Positions 45,516-53,483 of a DNA stretch of 64,000 nucleotides are shown here, in pieces (the stretch's first letter is position 1; every line of letters starts with the position of its first letter). Both the position numbers and the translations under genes were made by a program. Source of the DNA: an uncultured Propionivibrio sp. (GTDB lineage: Bacteria > Pseudomonadota > Gammaproteobacteria > Burkholderiales > Rhodocyclaceae). Under the pieces are notes generated by a model, which saw nothing but the letters and a program-made list of their open reading frames with translations, was not told where the DNA came from and searched no databases. The stretch spans positions 1,116,001 to 1,180,000 of the forward strand of contig NZ_OY762655.1 of the NCBI RefSeq assembly GCF_963666255.1, written 5' to 3'.

Positions 45516-46829
45516 TCAACGCCGGGCTTCCGTCGTCTCGTAGTCGTAATCGGCTTCCTTTTCCGCCAGCGTTTCGCCGTCCAGAATCCGGTGCGCCCGC
45601 TCCCTGTCGATGTCGCCTTCCCACTCGGCGATCACCACGGTGGCGACGCAATTGCCGATCAGGTTGCCGAGCGCACGTGCGATCCCCATGAACCAGTCGG
45701 TCGACAGCACGATGACGAGGCCAATCGCGGGAATGCCGGGGATCGCCTGCAGGGTCGCCGCCAGGACGACGATCGCCGACCCCGGCACGCCGTGCGCACC
45801 CTTCGAGGTAATCAATGACACCGCCAGGATCGCCGCCAGATCGCCCATCGTGTAGGCGGTGTTGGTTGCCTGGGCGATGAACACGGCCGCCAGGGTGATG
45901 TAGATGGAGAAGGCGTCGAGATTGAATGAATATCCCGTCGGAATCACCAGCCCGACCGTCGAGTCGCGAATGCCGAGGTGCCGGAGCTTGGCCATGATCT
46001 GCGGCAGGACGCTGTCGCCCGACGTCGTCGCGAAAACGATCATCAGTTCTTCGCGCAGATACCGCAGCAGCTTGAGCAGCGAGTACCCCGCGGCCCGCAT
46101 GATCAGGCCGAGGACGATGAAGACGAAGAGAATCACCGTGACGAAATACAGAGAGACAAAGTAAGCGAGCTGCTTGAGCGAACCGACGCCATACTTGCCG
46201 ACAGTGAAAGCGATCGCGCCGAGCACACCGAGCGGCGCCAGCTTGATGATGATGCCCATGACCTTGAACAGCACCTGGCAGACCGCGTCGATCATGTGCG
46301 AAACCGGCGCGCCGTGCTTGCCGGACATCGACAACGCACAACCGAACAGGACCGCGAAGATCAAGACCTGCAGCACGTCGCCGGTGGCAAAGGCGCCGAT
46401 CACCGATCCCGGAATCAGTTTCATGATGAATTCAACGACACCGCCACCGGCCAGCCGGTTGGCATTCTCGACGTAGGCCGACATCGATTTGGCATCGAGG
46501 CTCTTCGGGTCGATATTCATGCCGGTACCGGGCTCGAAAATGACGGCCAGCGCCAGCCCGAGCAGCAGCGCGACGGTGGTGACGACCTCGAAGTAGACCA
46601 GCGCCTTGACGCCGACCCGTCCGACCCGCTTCAGCGTGCCGGCGCTGGAAATGCCATGCACGACGACACAGAACACCAGCACCGGAACAATCATCTTGAT
46701 CAGCTTGATGAAGCCGTCGCCCAGCGGTTTCAGGGAGGCGCCAAAGGCCGGCCAGAACAGGCCGATGACAACGCCGATGACCGTGGCTGCGATGACCTGG
46801 CCAAAGAGTGATTTCAGAAATTTTGCCAT
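45516..46829 (-). CDS. Dicarboxylate/amino acid:cation symporter (DctA/GltP family)
   Basis: The 437-residue protein has about eight spans plus re-entrant loops and the family motifs TGYSFNLDAFSIYITL and SKGAHGVPGSAIVVLAATL. The usual substrates are C4 dicarboxylates or glutamate. Between allD and pucG it may import or exchange an acidic intermediate of allantoin breakdown, such as oxalurate, oxamate or glyoxylate-derived acids; this is inference. The start at 46829 has a GGGGA-type site. Confidence 0.87.
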   Translation of the reverse strand: MAKFLKSLFGQVIAATVIGVVIGLFWPAFGASLKPLGDGFIKLIKMIVPVLVFCVVVHGISSAGTLKRVGRVGVKALVYFEVVTTVALLLGLALAVIFEPGTGMNIDPKSLDAKSMSAYVENANRLAGGGVVEFIMKLIPGSVIGAFATGDVLQVLIFAVLFGCALSMSGKHGAPVSHMIDAVCQVLFKVMGIIIKLAPLGVLGAIAFTVGKYGVGSLKQLAYFVSLYFVTVILFVFIVLGLIMRAAGYSLLKLLRYLREELMIVFATTSGDSVLPQIMAKLRHLGIRDSTVGLVIPTGYSFNLDAFSIYITLAAVFIAQATNTAYTMGDLAAILAVSLITSKGAHGVPGSAIVVLAATLQAIPGIPAIGLVIVLSTDWFMGIARALGNLIGNCVATVVIAEWEGDIDRERAHRILDGETLAEKEADYDYETTEARR

Positions 46830-46920
46830 GTCATTCCCCAAGAAAAACGAAAGCTGGAATCAACCACCGTGTCATTTGGCATTATTTTGCCCTCCCGTTA
46901 TGGATCGTTCTCAAGGGCTA

Positions 46921-46946
46921 TTCACCATCAAGCGACTGATGGTGAA
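46921..46946. repeat. 10-bp perfect inverted repeat between pucG and the symporter gene
   Basis: TTCACCATCA (46921-46930) and TGATGGTGAA (46937-46946) flank six bases. It lies after the pucG stop and about 90 bases before the symporter start, with no T-run, so it may be an operator or a processing hairpin. Confidence 0.5.
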
Positions 46947-46960
46947 CACCCCCTCTGGTG

Positions 46961-48184
46961 CTATTTGTCGTGATACACGTCCAACGCCGCCTGAACCGCC
47001 TTGCCGGCATTGACCTTCGCCCCGCAGCGGATCAGCACCGCCTCCAGCGCGCCCAGCACATGCAGCACGTTCTTCTGGCGACCGCTGTAGCCCATCGTGC
47101 CGATGCGCCAGATCTTGCCCTTGAGCGGCCCGAAGGAACTGGCGATCTCGATGTCGAAGTCATTGAGCAGCATGGCGCGCACGGCCTCACCGTCGACACC
47201 GGCCGGAATGCTCACCGCAGTGACCGGAATCAGCTTGTTCTCGCGTTCGCCGTACAGCGACAGGCCCATCGCCTCAAGGCCGGCCATCAGCGCCGCCTCG
47301 TGCCGCAAATGGCGCTTGAAGCGCGCTTCCAGCCCTTCTTCGAGCACCAGGCGAAGCCCCTCGCGCAAGGCATACAGCATCGAGGTCGCTTCGGTGTGGT
47401 GATTGAGACGCGCCGGGCCCCAGTAATCCATCAGCTGGCTCAGGTCGAAATAATTCGTCCGGATGACACCGTCGTCCCACTCGGCCGAGGTCACGCGCTC
47501 GGCCAGGCCGCGCTCGACGCGCTTGCGCCGCAGCAGCACTTCCTCGACGCGGCTGTTGAACGTGATCGGCGCCATGCCCGACGGCACCGACAGGCATTTC
47601 TGGGTACCGCCGATCGCTGCATCGATCTTCCATTCGTCGACCTTGACCGGCGCGCCACCGATAGTGGCGACGGCGTCGACGACGAAGAGCGCGCCGGCGT
47701 CACGCGCGGCGGCACCGATCTCCTTGAGCGGCTGCATGCAGGCGGTCGAGGTTTCGCCGTGGACCATCGCCACGATCTTGGGACGGACCTCACGGATTTT
47801 CTCGATCACCGTCTGCGGCGGGAAAACCGTGCCCCACTCCGCTTCCAGCGTCACGACCTTGGCGCCATAGCGCTGCGAGATTTCCACCAGCAAATGGCCG
47901 AAGCGCCCGTAGATCGGCACCAGCACCACGTCGCCCGGCTCGATGATGCTGGCGAGCACGGCTTCGATGCCGGCGCGCGACGTGCCGTCGATCGGAAATG
48001 CCCAATGATTTTCGGTCTGGAAAAGCTTGCGCAGCATCTCCATTGTCTCGTTCATGATCGCGGTGAACTGCGGATCGAACTGCCCGAGAATCGGCGTGCT
48101 CATGGCGCGCAAAACCCGGGGATCGACTTCGACCGGCCCGGGCGTCATGATCGTTCTTAGTGAGGTGTCAAGGTCCTTGTACAT
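46961..48184 (-). CDS. pucG: PucG-like (S)-ureidoglycine-glyoxylate aminotransferase
   Basis: The 407-residue fold-type-I PLP enzyme starts the conserved part with IMTPGPVEVDPRVLRAM and has the PLP Lys in GGTQKCLSVPSGMAP, like alanine-glyoxylate transaminases. In purine degraders the same family converts (S)-ureidoglycine and glyoxylate to oxalurate and glycine. The allantoin context supports PucG, but serine- or alanine-glyoxylate transaminase remains possible. The start at 48184 is chosen by family length; an ATG at 48208 is an alternative. Confidence 0.85.
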   Translation of the reverse strand: MYKDLDTSLRTIMTPGPVEVDPRVLRAMSTPILGQFDPQFTAIMNETMEMLRKLFQTENHWAFPIDGTSRAGIEAVLASIIEPGDVVLVPIYGRFGHLLVEISQRYGAKVVTLEAEWGTVFPPQTVIEKIREVRPKIVAMVHGETSTACMQPLKEIGAAARDAGALFVVDAVATIGGAPVKVDEWKIDAAIGGTQKCLSVPSGMAPITFNSRVEEVLLRRKRVERGLAERVTSAEWDDGVIRTNYFDLSQLMDYWGPARLNHHTEATSMLYALREGLRLVLEEGLEARFKRHLRHEAALMAGLEAMGLSLYGERENKLIPVTAVSIPAGVDGEAVRAMLLNDFDIEIASSFGPLKGKIWRIGTMGYSGRQKNVLHVLGALEAVLIRCGAKVNAGKAVQAALDVYHDK

Positions 48185-48292
48185 AGTCTCATCCAATCCT
48201 TTTTGCATAAAATCGATACCGGCGGAATTATGCTCCTGTGCCGGCATTCATCGCCATGGCAATGAATGTGAAAAACCTGTCGCCGCAAGCGG

Positions 48293-48321
48293 AAAACGCT
48301 GCCGTCATGACGACGGCAGCG
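48293..48321 (-). terminator. Rho-independent terminator of the allantoate operon
   Basis: CGCTGCCGTC (48297-48306) and GACGGCAGCG (48312-48321) form a perfect 10-bp stem with a 5-base loop. On the minus strand it is followed by TTTT. It lies 28 bases after the carbamate kinase stop and separates that operon from pucG. Confidence 0.75.
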
Positions 48322-48348
48322 CTCCACGAATCGCTTCCTCCGTGCCGG

Positions 48349-49287
48349 TCAGTCGGCACAGATCACCGTTCCGCCCCCCTCGGTGACGGCCTGGTAGGCG
48401 TTTTCCAGCGAGGTGATGATCGCCTCGCGCCCGGCGCCGGAGTTAACGAAGCGGATCGCCGCCTCGACCTTCGGCAACATCGAACCGGGAGCGAAATGCC
48501 CTTCCTCGATGTACTTCTGCGCCTCGCTGACGGTAATGCGCGACAGCCACTGCTGGTTCGGCTTGCCGAAGTTGATGGCAACGCGCGGCACCGCCGTCAG
48601 GACGATGAAGGTGTCGGCAGCAATGACATCAGCAAGCTTCGCCGCCGCCTTGTCCTTGTCGATGACGACATCGACGCTGTGCAGCAGACCGTCTTCGCGA
48701 TAGACCGGAATACCGCCGCCACCGCAGGCGATGACGACGTCACCGTTCTCCATCAGGCAGCGGATCGTGCCCTTCTCCTTGATGTCGATCGGATCGGGCG
48801 ACGGCACGACGCGACGAAAGCCGCGACCCGAATCCTCGACGAAGGTATAGCCCTTCTCTTTGGCAATCGCATTCGCCGCCTCTTCCGTGTAGAACAGCCC
48901 GACCGGCTTGGTCGGCTTCTGGAAGGCCGGATCGTTGCGATCGACGACCACCTGGGTGATCGCCGTCGACACGTGCGTCGTCATGCCGTTCGCGTAGAAG
49001 CTGTTCTGCAGCGCATTCTGCAGATGGAAGCCGATATAGCCCTGGCTCATCGCGCTGCACTCGGCGAACGGCATCGCCGACACGTTCTGGTTCTGGCCGT
49101 AGGCAAGCTCGAAAGCCAGGTTGATCATGCCGACCTGCGGACCGTTGCCATGCACGATGACAATGCTGTAGCCGTCGCGCACCAGGCTGACGATGTTGCC
49201 GGACGCCGCCAAGACGGCGTCTTTCTGCTCTTCCGGCGTGCTTCCCAGGGCGTTTCCGCCCAGCGCAATCACCAACTGCTTACCCAT
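48349..49287 (-). CDS. arcC: Carbamate kinase
   Basis: The 312-residue protein has the family start VIALGGNAL, VIVHGNGPQVG, and ACGGGGIPV in the nucleotide-binding half. It transfers phosphate from carbamoyl phosphate to ADP. Placed at the end of the AllC/AllE/oxamate-transcarbamylase operon, it would collect the ATP from the carbamoyl phosphate released from oxalurate, the role played by AllK/YbcF in E. coli. GAGGA stands nine bases before the ATG. Confidence 0.93.
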   Translation of the reverse strand: MGKQLVIALGGNALGSTPEEQKDAVLAASGNIVSLVRDGYSIVIVHGNGPQVGMINLAFELAYGQNQNVSAMPFAECSAMSQGYIGFHLQNALQNSFYANGMTTHVSTAITQVVVDRNDPAFQKPTKPVGLFYTEEAANAIAKEKGYTFVEDSGRGFRRVVPSPDPIDIKEKGTIRCLMENGDVVIACGGGGIPVYREDGLLHSVDVVIDKDKAAAKLADVIAADTFIVLTAVPRVAINFGKPNQQWLSRITVSEAQKYIEEGHFAPGSMLPKVEAAIRFVNSGAGREAIITSLENAYQAVTEGGGTVICAD

Positions 49288-49298
49288 GATAGTCGTCC

Positions 49299-50105
49299 TC
49301 AACACGAAGGATCGGACAGCGCAACATCCCTGTTGCAGTCCTTGGAATACACATAGGCGAAATCCTCGTCCCGCCCGACCGCGTAGCACGCCTGCGGGCA
49401 GTAGGCCCCCATGAAAATGTAATCGCCCTTCTGCACGGGGAACCACTGATTGTCGAGGTTGTACATGCCCTGGCCGCTCAGGCAATACGCGCCGTGCTCC
49501 TGCACATGCGTCTCGACGTAACCGTGCGAGGCGCCGGGCTTGAAGCTGAGGATATGGAAGTTGCAATCAAACGCCAGATCCTTCGGCAGGAAGTCCTTGA
49601 CGAGGACATCCTTCATGCCCTCGTACTCGGTCCACGGCATCGCCTCGGTGTCGCCGACGACGACGTACGGCGTCGTTCCCTCCAGCGGGACATAGCGGCG
49701 CTTGTAGAGGAACGCGCGTGCCGCCACCCCGCTGCGGTTATGCAGGAAGAGCTTGACGCCGGGCGGACAGTAAGCGAAGCCGCCGCGCGCCAGATCATGC
49801 ACCTGATCGCCGGTACCGACCGAGAGCGCGCCGTCGATCACATAGATCAGCGTCTCCTCGCCGTCGGCGCCGAAGCCCAGCAGATTGCCGCCTTCCGGAT
49901 GAACGGTAAGGAGGTAATCGACAAAACTGGCGCCGAGCTTGGGCGACCCGAGAATCGTGATATCACAATTCTCGAAGCCGGGAATCACGTTCCGGACGAG
50001 GCCGTCGGGCTCGAGCACCGCATAGCGGCCGGCCTTGATGACCGAGCGGTTGTGCAGGAGACCGGCCCGGTAGCCCAGGACATTGTTCTGATAACCCACG
50101 ATCAC
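49299..50105 (-). CDS. allE: (S)-ureidoglycine aminohydrolase AllE (bicupin)
   Basis: The 268-residue protein has two cupin barrels. The second keeps the metal-binding stretch [20 protein letters not shown]. It releases ammonia from (S)-ureidoglycine to form (S)-ureidoglycolate, using manganese. The GTG start overlaps the stop of the transporter gene (GTGA). It matches YlbA/AllE in length and position relative to AllC. Confidence 0.93.
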   Translation of the reverse strand: MIVGYQNNVLGYRAGLLHNRSVIKAGRYAVLEPDGLVRNVIPGFENCDITILGSPKLGASFVDYLLTVHPEGGNLLGFGADGEETLIYVIDGALSVGTGDQVHDLARGGFAYCPPGVKLFLHNRSGVAARAFLYKRRYVPLEGTTPYVVVGDTEAMPWTEYEGMKDVLVKDFLPKDLAFDCNFHILSFKPGASHGYVETHVQEHGAYCLSGQGMYNLDNQWFPVQKGDYIFMGAYCPQACYAVGRDEDFAYVYSKDCNRDVALSDPSC

Positions 50106-51367
50106 TCCGCCTTTGCTTGCTTTTTCTTGCCGGCGTTGGCGGCATAGAAGGTAATCGCCCCGATCAGCAGCAGGATCGCGCCGAGGTAGAAGCCCCAGAC
50201 GCCCGAACCGGTGCGGTCGATGATGTAGCCGGTCAGCGCCGGTGCGACGACCGACGAGGACATGCCGAAGAAGTTGAAGGTACCGAGCGTCGTCGCCATG
50301 TTCTTCTTGTCGGCCTGGTCGGAGACGTAGGAGATCAGCACCGGATCGACCGCCATCTTGCCGAGGAAACCGTAGAGCAGGAGGACGATGCCGAAGGTCG
50401 TCGTATCGGGCGCGAACATCGACACGCCGATCAGGACGAAGGCGGAGATTTCGAGGAAGAGGATGACTTCGGCCTTCTTGTCGCGTTTTTTGTCCGACAG
50501 GTGCGCGAAGAACAGGGCGCCCGGCACCGCCGTCACCGCGATCATCGACACCACCAGACCGACCATGCCGCCCTTGATGCCGCGCTCGGCTTCGAGGAAC
50601 TTCGGCAGCCAGGTGACAATCATGTAATACGCATAGCAGGTGGTGAAGTAGAGGAAGTAGCAGGTCACCAGCGAGAGGCGGAAGATCGAGCCCTTGGATT
50701 TTTCCTCGGTGACGACTGCGGCCTTGTTCACCGCGGCACCCGGCGCTTGCGCGACCTTGCTCGGCTCGACGATGGCGAAGGCGAACCAGAGAACGAGGAA
50801 GACAAGCAGGCAGCCGGAGACGACCACCATCGTCTGCCAGGGCAGGCCCAGCGTCTTGACCACGTAGCTCGATCCGGTCATGCCGAGGATCATGCCGAGT
50901 GCGGAACCGCTATTGACGATCGCCGTTTGCAGGCCCTTCTTCTCGGCCGGCACATGCTGCGAGGTCAGCGAATAGGCGGAACCGTAATACGTGCCGCAGC
51001 CGATACCGGCCATGACGGCACCGATATAGATCATCGAAATCGTATCTGCATAGGCAATGCTGAACACGCCGGCAGCAAAGATGCTGAAGCCGGGAATCAG
51101 GACCTTCTTCTGGCCGAAGCGGTCAACCAGGAAGCCCGACGGAATCTGCAAGGCCGTATAGCCGAAGAAATAGCAGGAGGCGATCAGCCCCATCGCGGCG
51201 TTGGTCTGCGGCCCGATGGTCGCCTGGATCTCGGGATAGATCGGCGAGAGCATGGCACGGTAGATCCAGATGATCGTCCAGCCCATGCAGAACGTGAACA
51301 CGAGCAGCTTCCAGTAATTGTCCGGATATGAAGCTCTCATTCCGTCTTTCAATGCCAGGGTATTCAT
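50102..51367 (-). CDS. MFS transporter, allantoate-operon member
   Basis: The 421-residue protein has twelve predicted spans in two halves, with a basic loop (KKRDKK) between later spans and the MFS-type [12 protein letters not shown] after the second span. Related proteins carry anionic organic acids. It stands between allC and allE with only 15 bases or an overlap on each side, so it is likely to import allantoate or another ureide; the substrate is inference. Confidence 0.88.
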   Translation of the reverse strand: MNTLALKDGMRASYPDNYWKLLVFTFCMGWTIIWIYRAMLSPIYPEIQATIGPQTNAAMGLIASCYFFGYTALQIPSGFLVDRFGQKKVLIPGFSIFAAGVFSIAYADTISMIYIGAVMAGIGCGTYYGSAYSLTSQHVPAEKKGLQTAIVNSGSALGMILGMTGSSYVVKTLGLPWQTMVVVSGCLLVFLVLWFAFAIVEPSKVAQAPGAAVNKAAVVTEEKSKGSIFRLSLVTCYFLYFTTCYAYYMIVTWLPKFLEAERGIKGGMVGLVVSMIAVTAVPGALFFAHLSDKKRDKKAEVILFLEISAFVLIGVSMFAPDTTTFGIVLLLYGFLGKMAVDPVLISYVSDQADKKNMATTLGTFNFFGMSSSVVAPALTGYIIDRTGSGVWGFYLGAILLLIGAITFYAANAGKKKQAKAE

Positions 51368-51382
51368 GAAAATCCTTTCAGA

Positions 51383-52603
51383 TCAGTAAGCCAGTTCATG
51401 GAGGGTGTAGGCCAGCGCCTTGATGCCTTCGCACAGGTCCTCGAGTTTCGTGTCTTCGGCCGGGTTGTGGCTGATGCCCTTGATGCTCGGCACGAAGATC
51501 ATTCCGGTCGGCACGCGCGGGGCAAAAATCTGCGAGTCGTGACCGGCGCCGCTGTGCATGACCTTGTAATTGAGCTGCCTGTCGCGACAGACGCGCTCGA
51601 TGATGCTGACGACATTGGCATCCATCGACACCGGCTTCTCGTTCATCCAGTTGTCGATCTCGATGTCGATGCCGGCCTTGGCCGCGATTGCCTTCATGTC
51701 GGCTTCGAGCTCGGCAGTGAATGCCAGCAGGAAGGCAGCGTCGGTATGGCGGCAGTCCATGGTGAACAGCGTCTCGCCTGGCACGACATTGACCGTATTC
51801 GGCTTCGGCACCACCTTGCCAAACGTGAGCACGAGCGGATCGCCGGCGGCCTTCGCCTTGTCGAGGCAGTGCACGACGATACGCGACAGGCATTCCACCG
51901 TGTCCTTGCGATAGCGCATCAGCGTCGTGCCCGCATGGTTCGCTTCGCCGCGCAAGGTGATGTTGTAACGCTTCTGGCCGACGATCGAGTTGACGACGCC
52001 GACGGTGTAGTTTTCCTCTTCGAGGAAGTTGCCCTGCTCGATATGCAATTCGATAAAGGCGTCGAGATCGTCCTTGACCTTGCCGTCACCGAAATCGAAG
52101 CCGCAGCCGCGCATCGCATCGACGAAGCCGACGCCATGGCCGTCCTTAAGGTTGGCGACATCTTCCGGCCGGGCCAGGCCGAAAATATTCTTGCTGCCCC
52201 AGAAGACGTAGGGGAAGCGCGAACCTTCCTCCTCGGCCATCGAGATGATCTCGAGGCTCTTCTTCGGCCGGCCATGGGTCTCGAGCAGATGCTTGACCGC
52301 GAGGTAGCCGCCGAAGATGCCCAACTGGCCGTCGAGCTTGCCGCCGCGCACGACCGTGTCGACGTGCGAGCCGGTGGCGATCTTGCGCTCGGGCGATTCG
52401 CTGCCGACAAGGGTGCCGAACAGGTTGCCGACCGCGTCAAAGCGGCACTCCATGCCCAGCGACTCGAACTTTTCCTTGAGCGCCTTCTGCGCCGTGAGCC
52501 AGCTCGGCGAGTACAGCAGGCGCGTCGTGCCCGGCCCCGCCTCATCGCTGATCGACGACAACCACTCCAGGGTCTGCCGTACTTCAGCTACTTCGATATT
52601 CAT
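51383..52603 (-). CDS. allC: Allantoate amidohydrolase AllC (M20 family)
   Basis: The 406-residue protein has the M20 metal sites GSHVDTV near 80, AEEEGSRFP, LHIEQGNFLEE and the late HSGAGHDSQIFA. It cleaves allantoate to (S)-ureidoglycine, CO2 and ammonia, with manganese. Very similar enzymes hydrolyse N-carbamoyl amino acids; the flanking AllE and oxamate-transcarbamylase genes make AllC the better call. GGAG stands six bases before the ATG at 52603. Confidence 0.92.
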   Translation of the reverse strand: MNIEVAEVRQTLEWLSSISDEAGPGTTRLLYSPSWLTAQKALKEKFESLGMECRFDAVGNLFGTLVGSESPERKIATGSHVDTVVRGGKLDGQLGIFGGYLAVKHLLETHGRPKKSLEIISMAEEEGSRFPYVFWGSKNIFGLARPEDVANLKDGHGVGFVDAMRGCGFDFGDGKVKDDLDAFIELHIEQGNFLEEENYTVGVVNSIVGQKRYNITLRGEANHAGTTLMRYRKDTVECLSRIVVHCLDKAKAAGDPLVLTFGKVVPKPNTVNVVPGETLFTMDCRHTDAAFLLAFTAELEADMKAIAAKAGIDIEIDNWMNEKPVSMDANVVSIIERVCRDRQLNYKVMHSGAGHDSQIFAPRVPTGMIFVPSIKGISHNPAEDTKLEDLCEGIKALAYTLHELAY

Positions 52604-52633
52604 GCCCTCTCCTTTGTTGAACAATGCACAACG

Positions 52634-53461
52634 CTAAAACGACCGGGTCAGAAACTTGAGCCCCAGGAAAAATCCAAACAGCGTATCCACGCCCGACGTG
52701 TGGCCGAATTGCGCCACCGCGTCGACACACTGGCGCACCGCCCGCGCATCGCCGCCATCGATCAGCGCCGCCAGCGCGGCGAGATGCCCGGCGACATACC
52801 CCATCAGCATCGCCTGGACATAGGCGACGCTGATCGCGGTCGTCGTCTCCGGCGTGACGCCCGCTGCCACCGCCCGGTTCCAGTCGGCATAGCGGCCGAA
52901 CAGCATCAGGGCGAAGGTAAAACCGAGCAGGAGGTCGTCGCCGCTCGGCGTCAGCCCCTGCCCACGTCCGGCGAAATAGGCGACCAAGCGACTGTTGGCG
53001 GCGAAATCGGCCTTGTCGGCCTCGCAGAGCAAGGCCAGGTGTTCGCGATCGGCATCGCTGATGTTGAGTCCGAGTCCGGTCGACTGCTCCAGACCCAGCG
53101 CGTCGAGCTGGCGATACACTTCCGAAGCGGCGATCGCGTCGATGCCGCAGGCCACTGCCGGCACGCGCAGATCGACGGTCGGCAACTCGGCCAGATCGAT
53201 GCTCATCACACCGTCATGACCGTAGATGAACAGGCGCTGCGCCTTGAGGACGACGAGATCGCCGACCCGCACGCCGGCCAGCAGTTCGCGCAGGCGCGCC
53301 GCCGGCAAGGCCAGGCCAAAGGCCGACAAGGGGGCATCGTCGCCGCCGACGTACAGCAGTTGCGTCGGAAATTCGACGTTGAAGCCCCGGGCAAAAACGC
53401 TATGCACCCGGCCGGCCGTCTTCCGGTCGCCGCAGGTGTGCAGTAGCAGATTGCTTTTCAT
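52634..53461 (-). CDS. allH: DUF2877 protein, AllH subunit of oxamate carbamoyltransferase
   Basis: The 275-residue protein matches DUF2877/YlbF, with the C-terminal GQGLTPSGDDLLLGF motif characteristic of the family. In E. coli the ylbF product (AllH) works with FdrA (AllF) and YlbE (AllG) in oxamic transcarbamylase, which converts oxalurate and phosphate to oxamate and carbamoyl phosphate. Here it stands directly after the AllF-AllG fusion. The start at 53461 is set by the family N-terminus. Confidence 0.85.
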   Translation of the reverse strand: MKSNLLLHTCGDRKTAGRVHSVFARGFNVEFPTQLLYVGGDDAPLSAFGLALPAARLRELLAGVRVGDLVVLKAQRLFIYGHDGVMSIDLAELPTVDLRVPAVACGIDAIAASEVYRQLDALGLEQSTGLGLNISDADREHLALLCEADKADFAANSRLVAYFAGRGQGLTPSGDDLLLGFTFALMLFGRYADWNRAVAAGVTPETTTAISVAYVQAMLMGYVAGHLAALAALIDGGDARAVRQCVDAVAQFGHTSGVDTLFGFFLGLKFLTRSF

Positions 53462-53483
53462 GCCGGTCTCTCGCCCGTCGCGC

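Noticed and set aside
51398-53446. Long plus-strand frame of about 680 codons
   Set aside because: It is antisense to allC and the DUF2877 gene and shows shadow composition, with no motifs or ribosome site.
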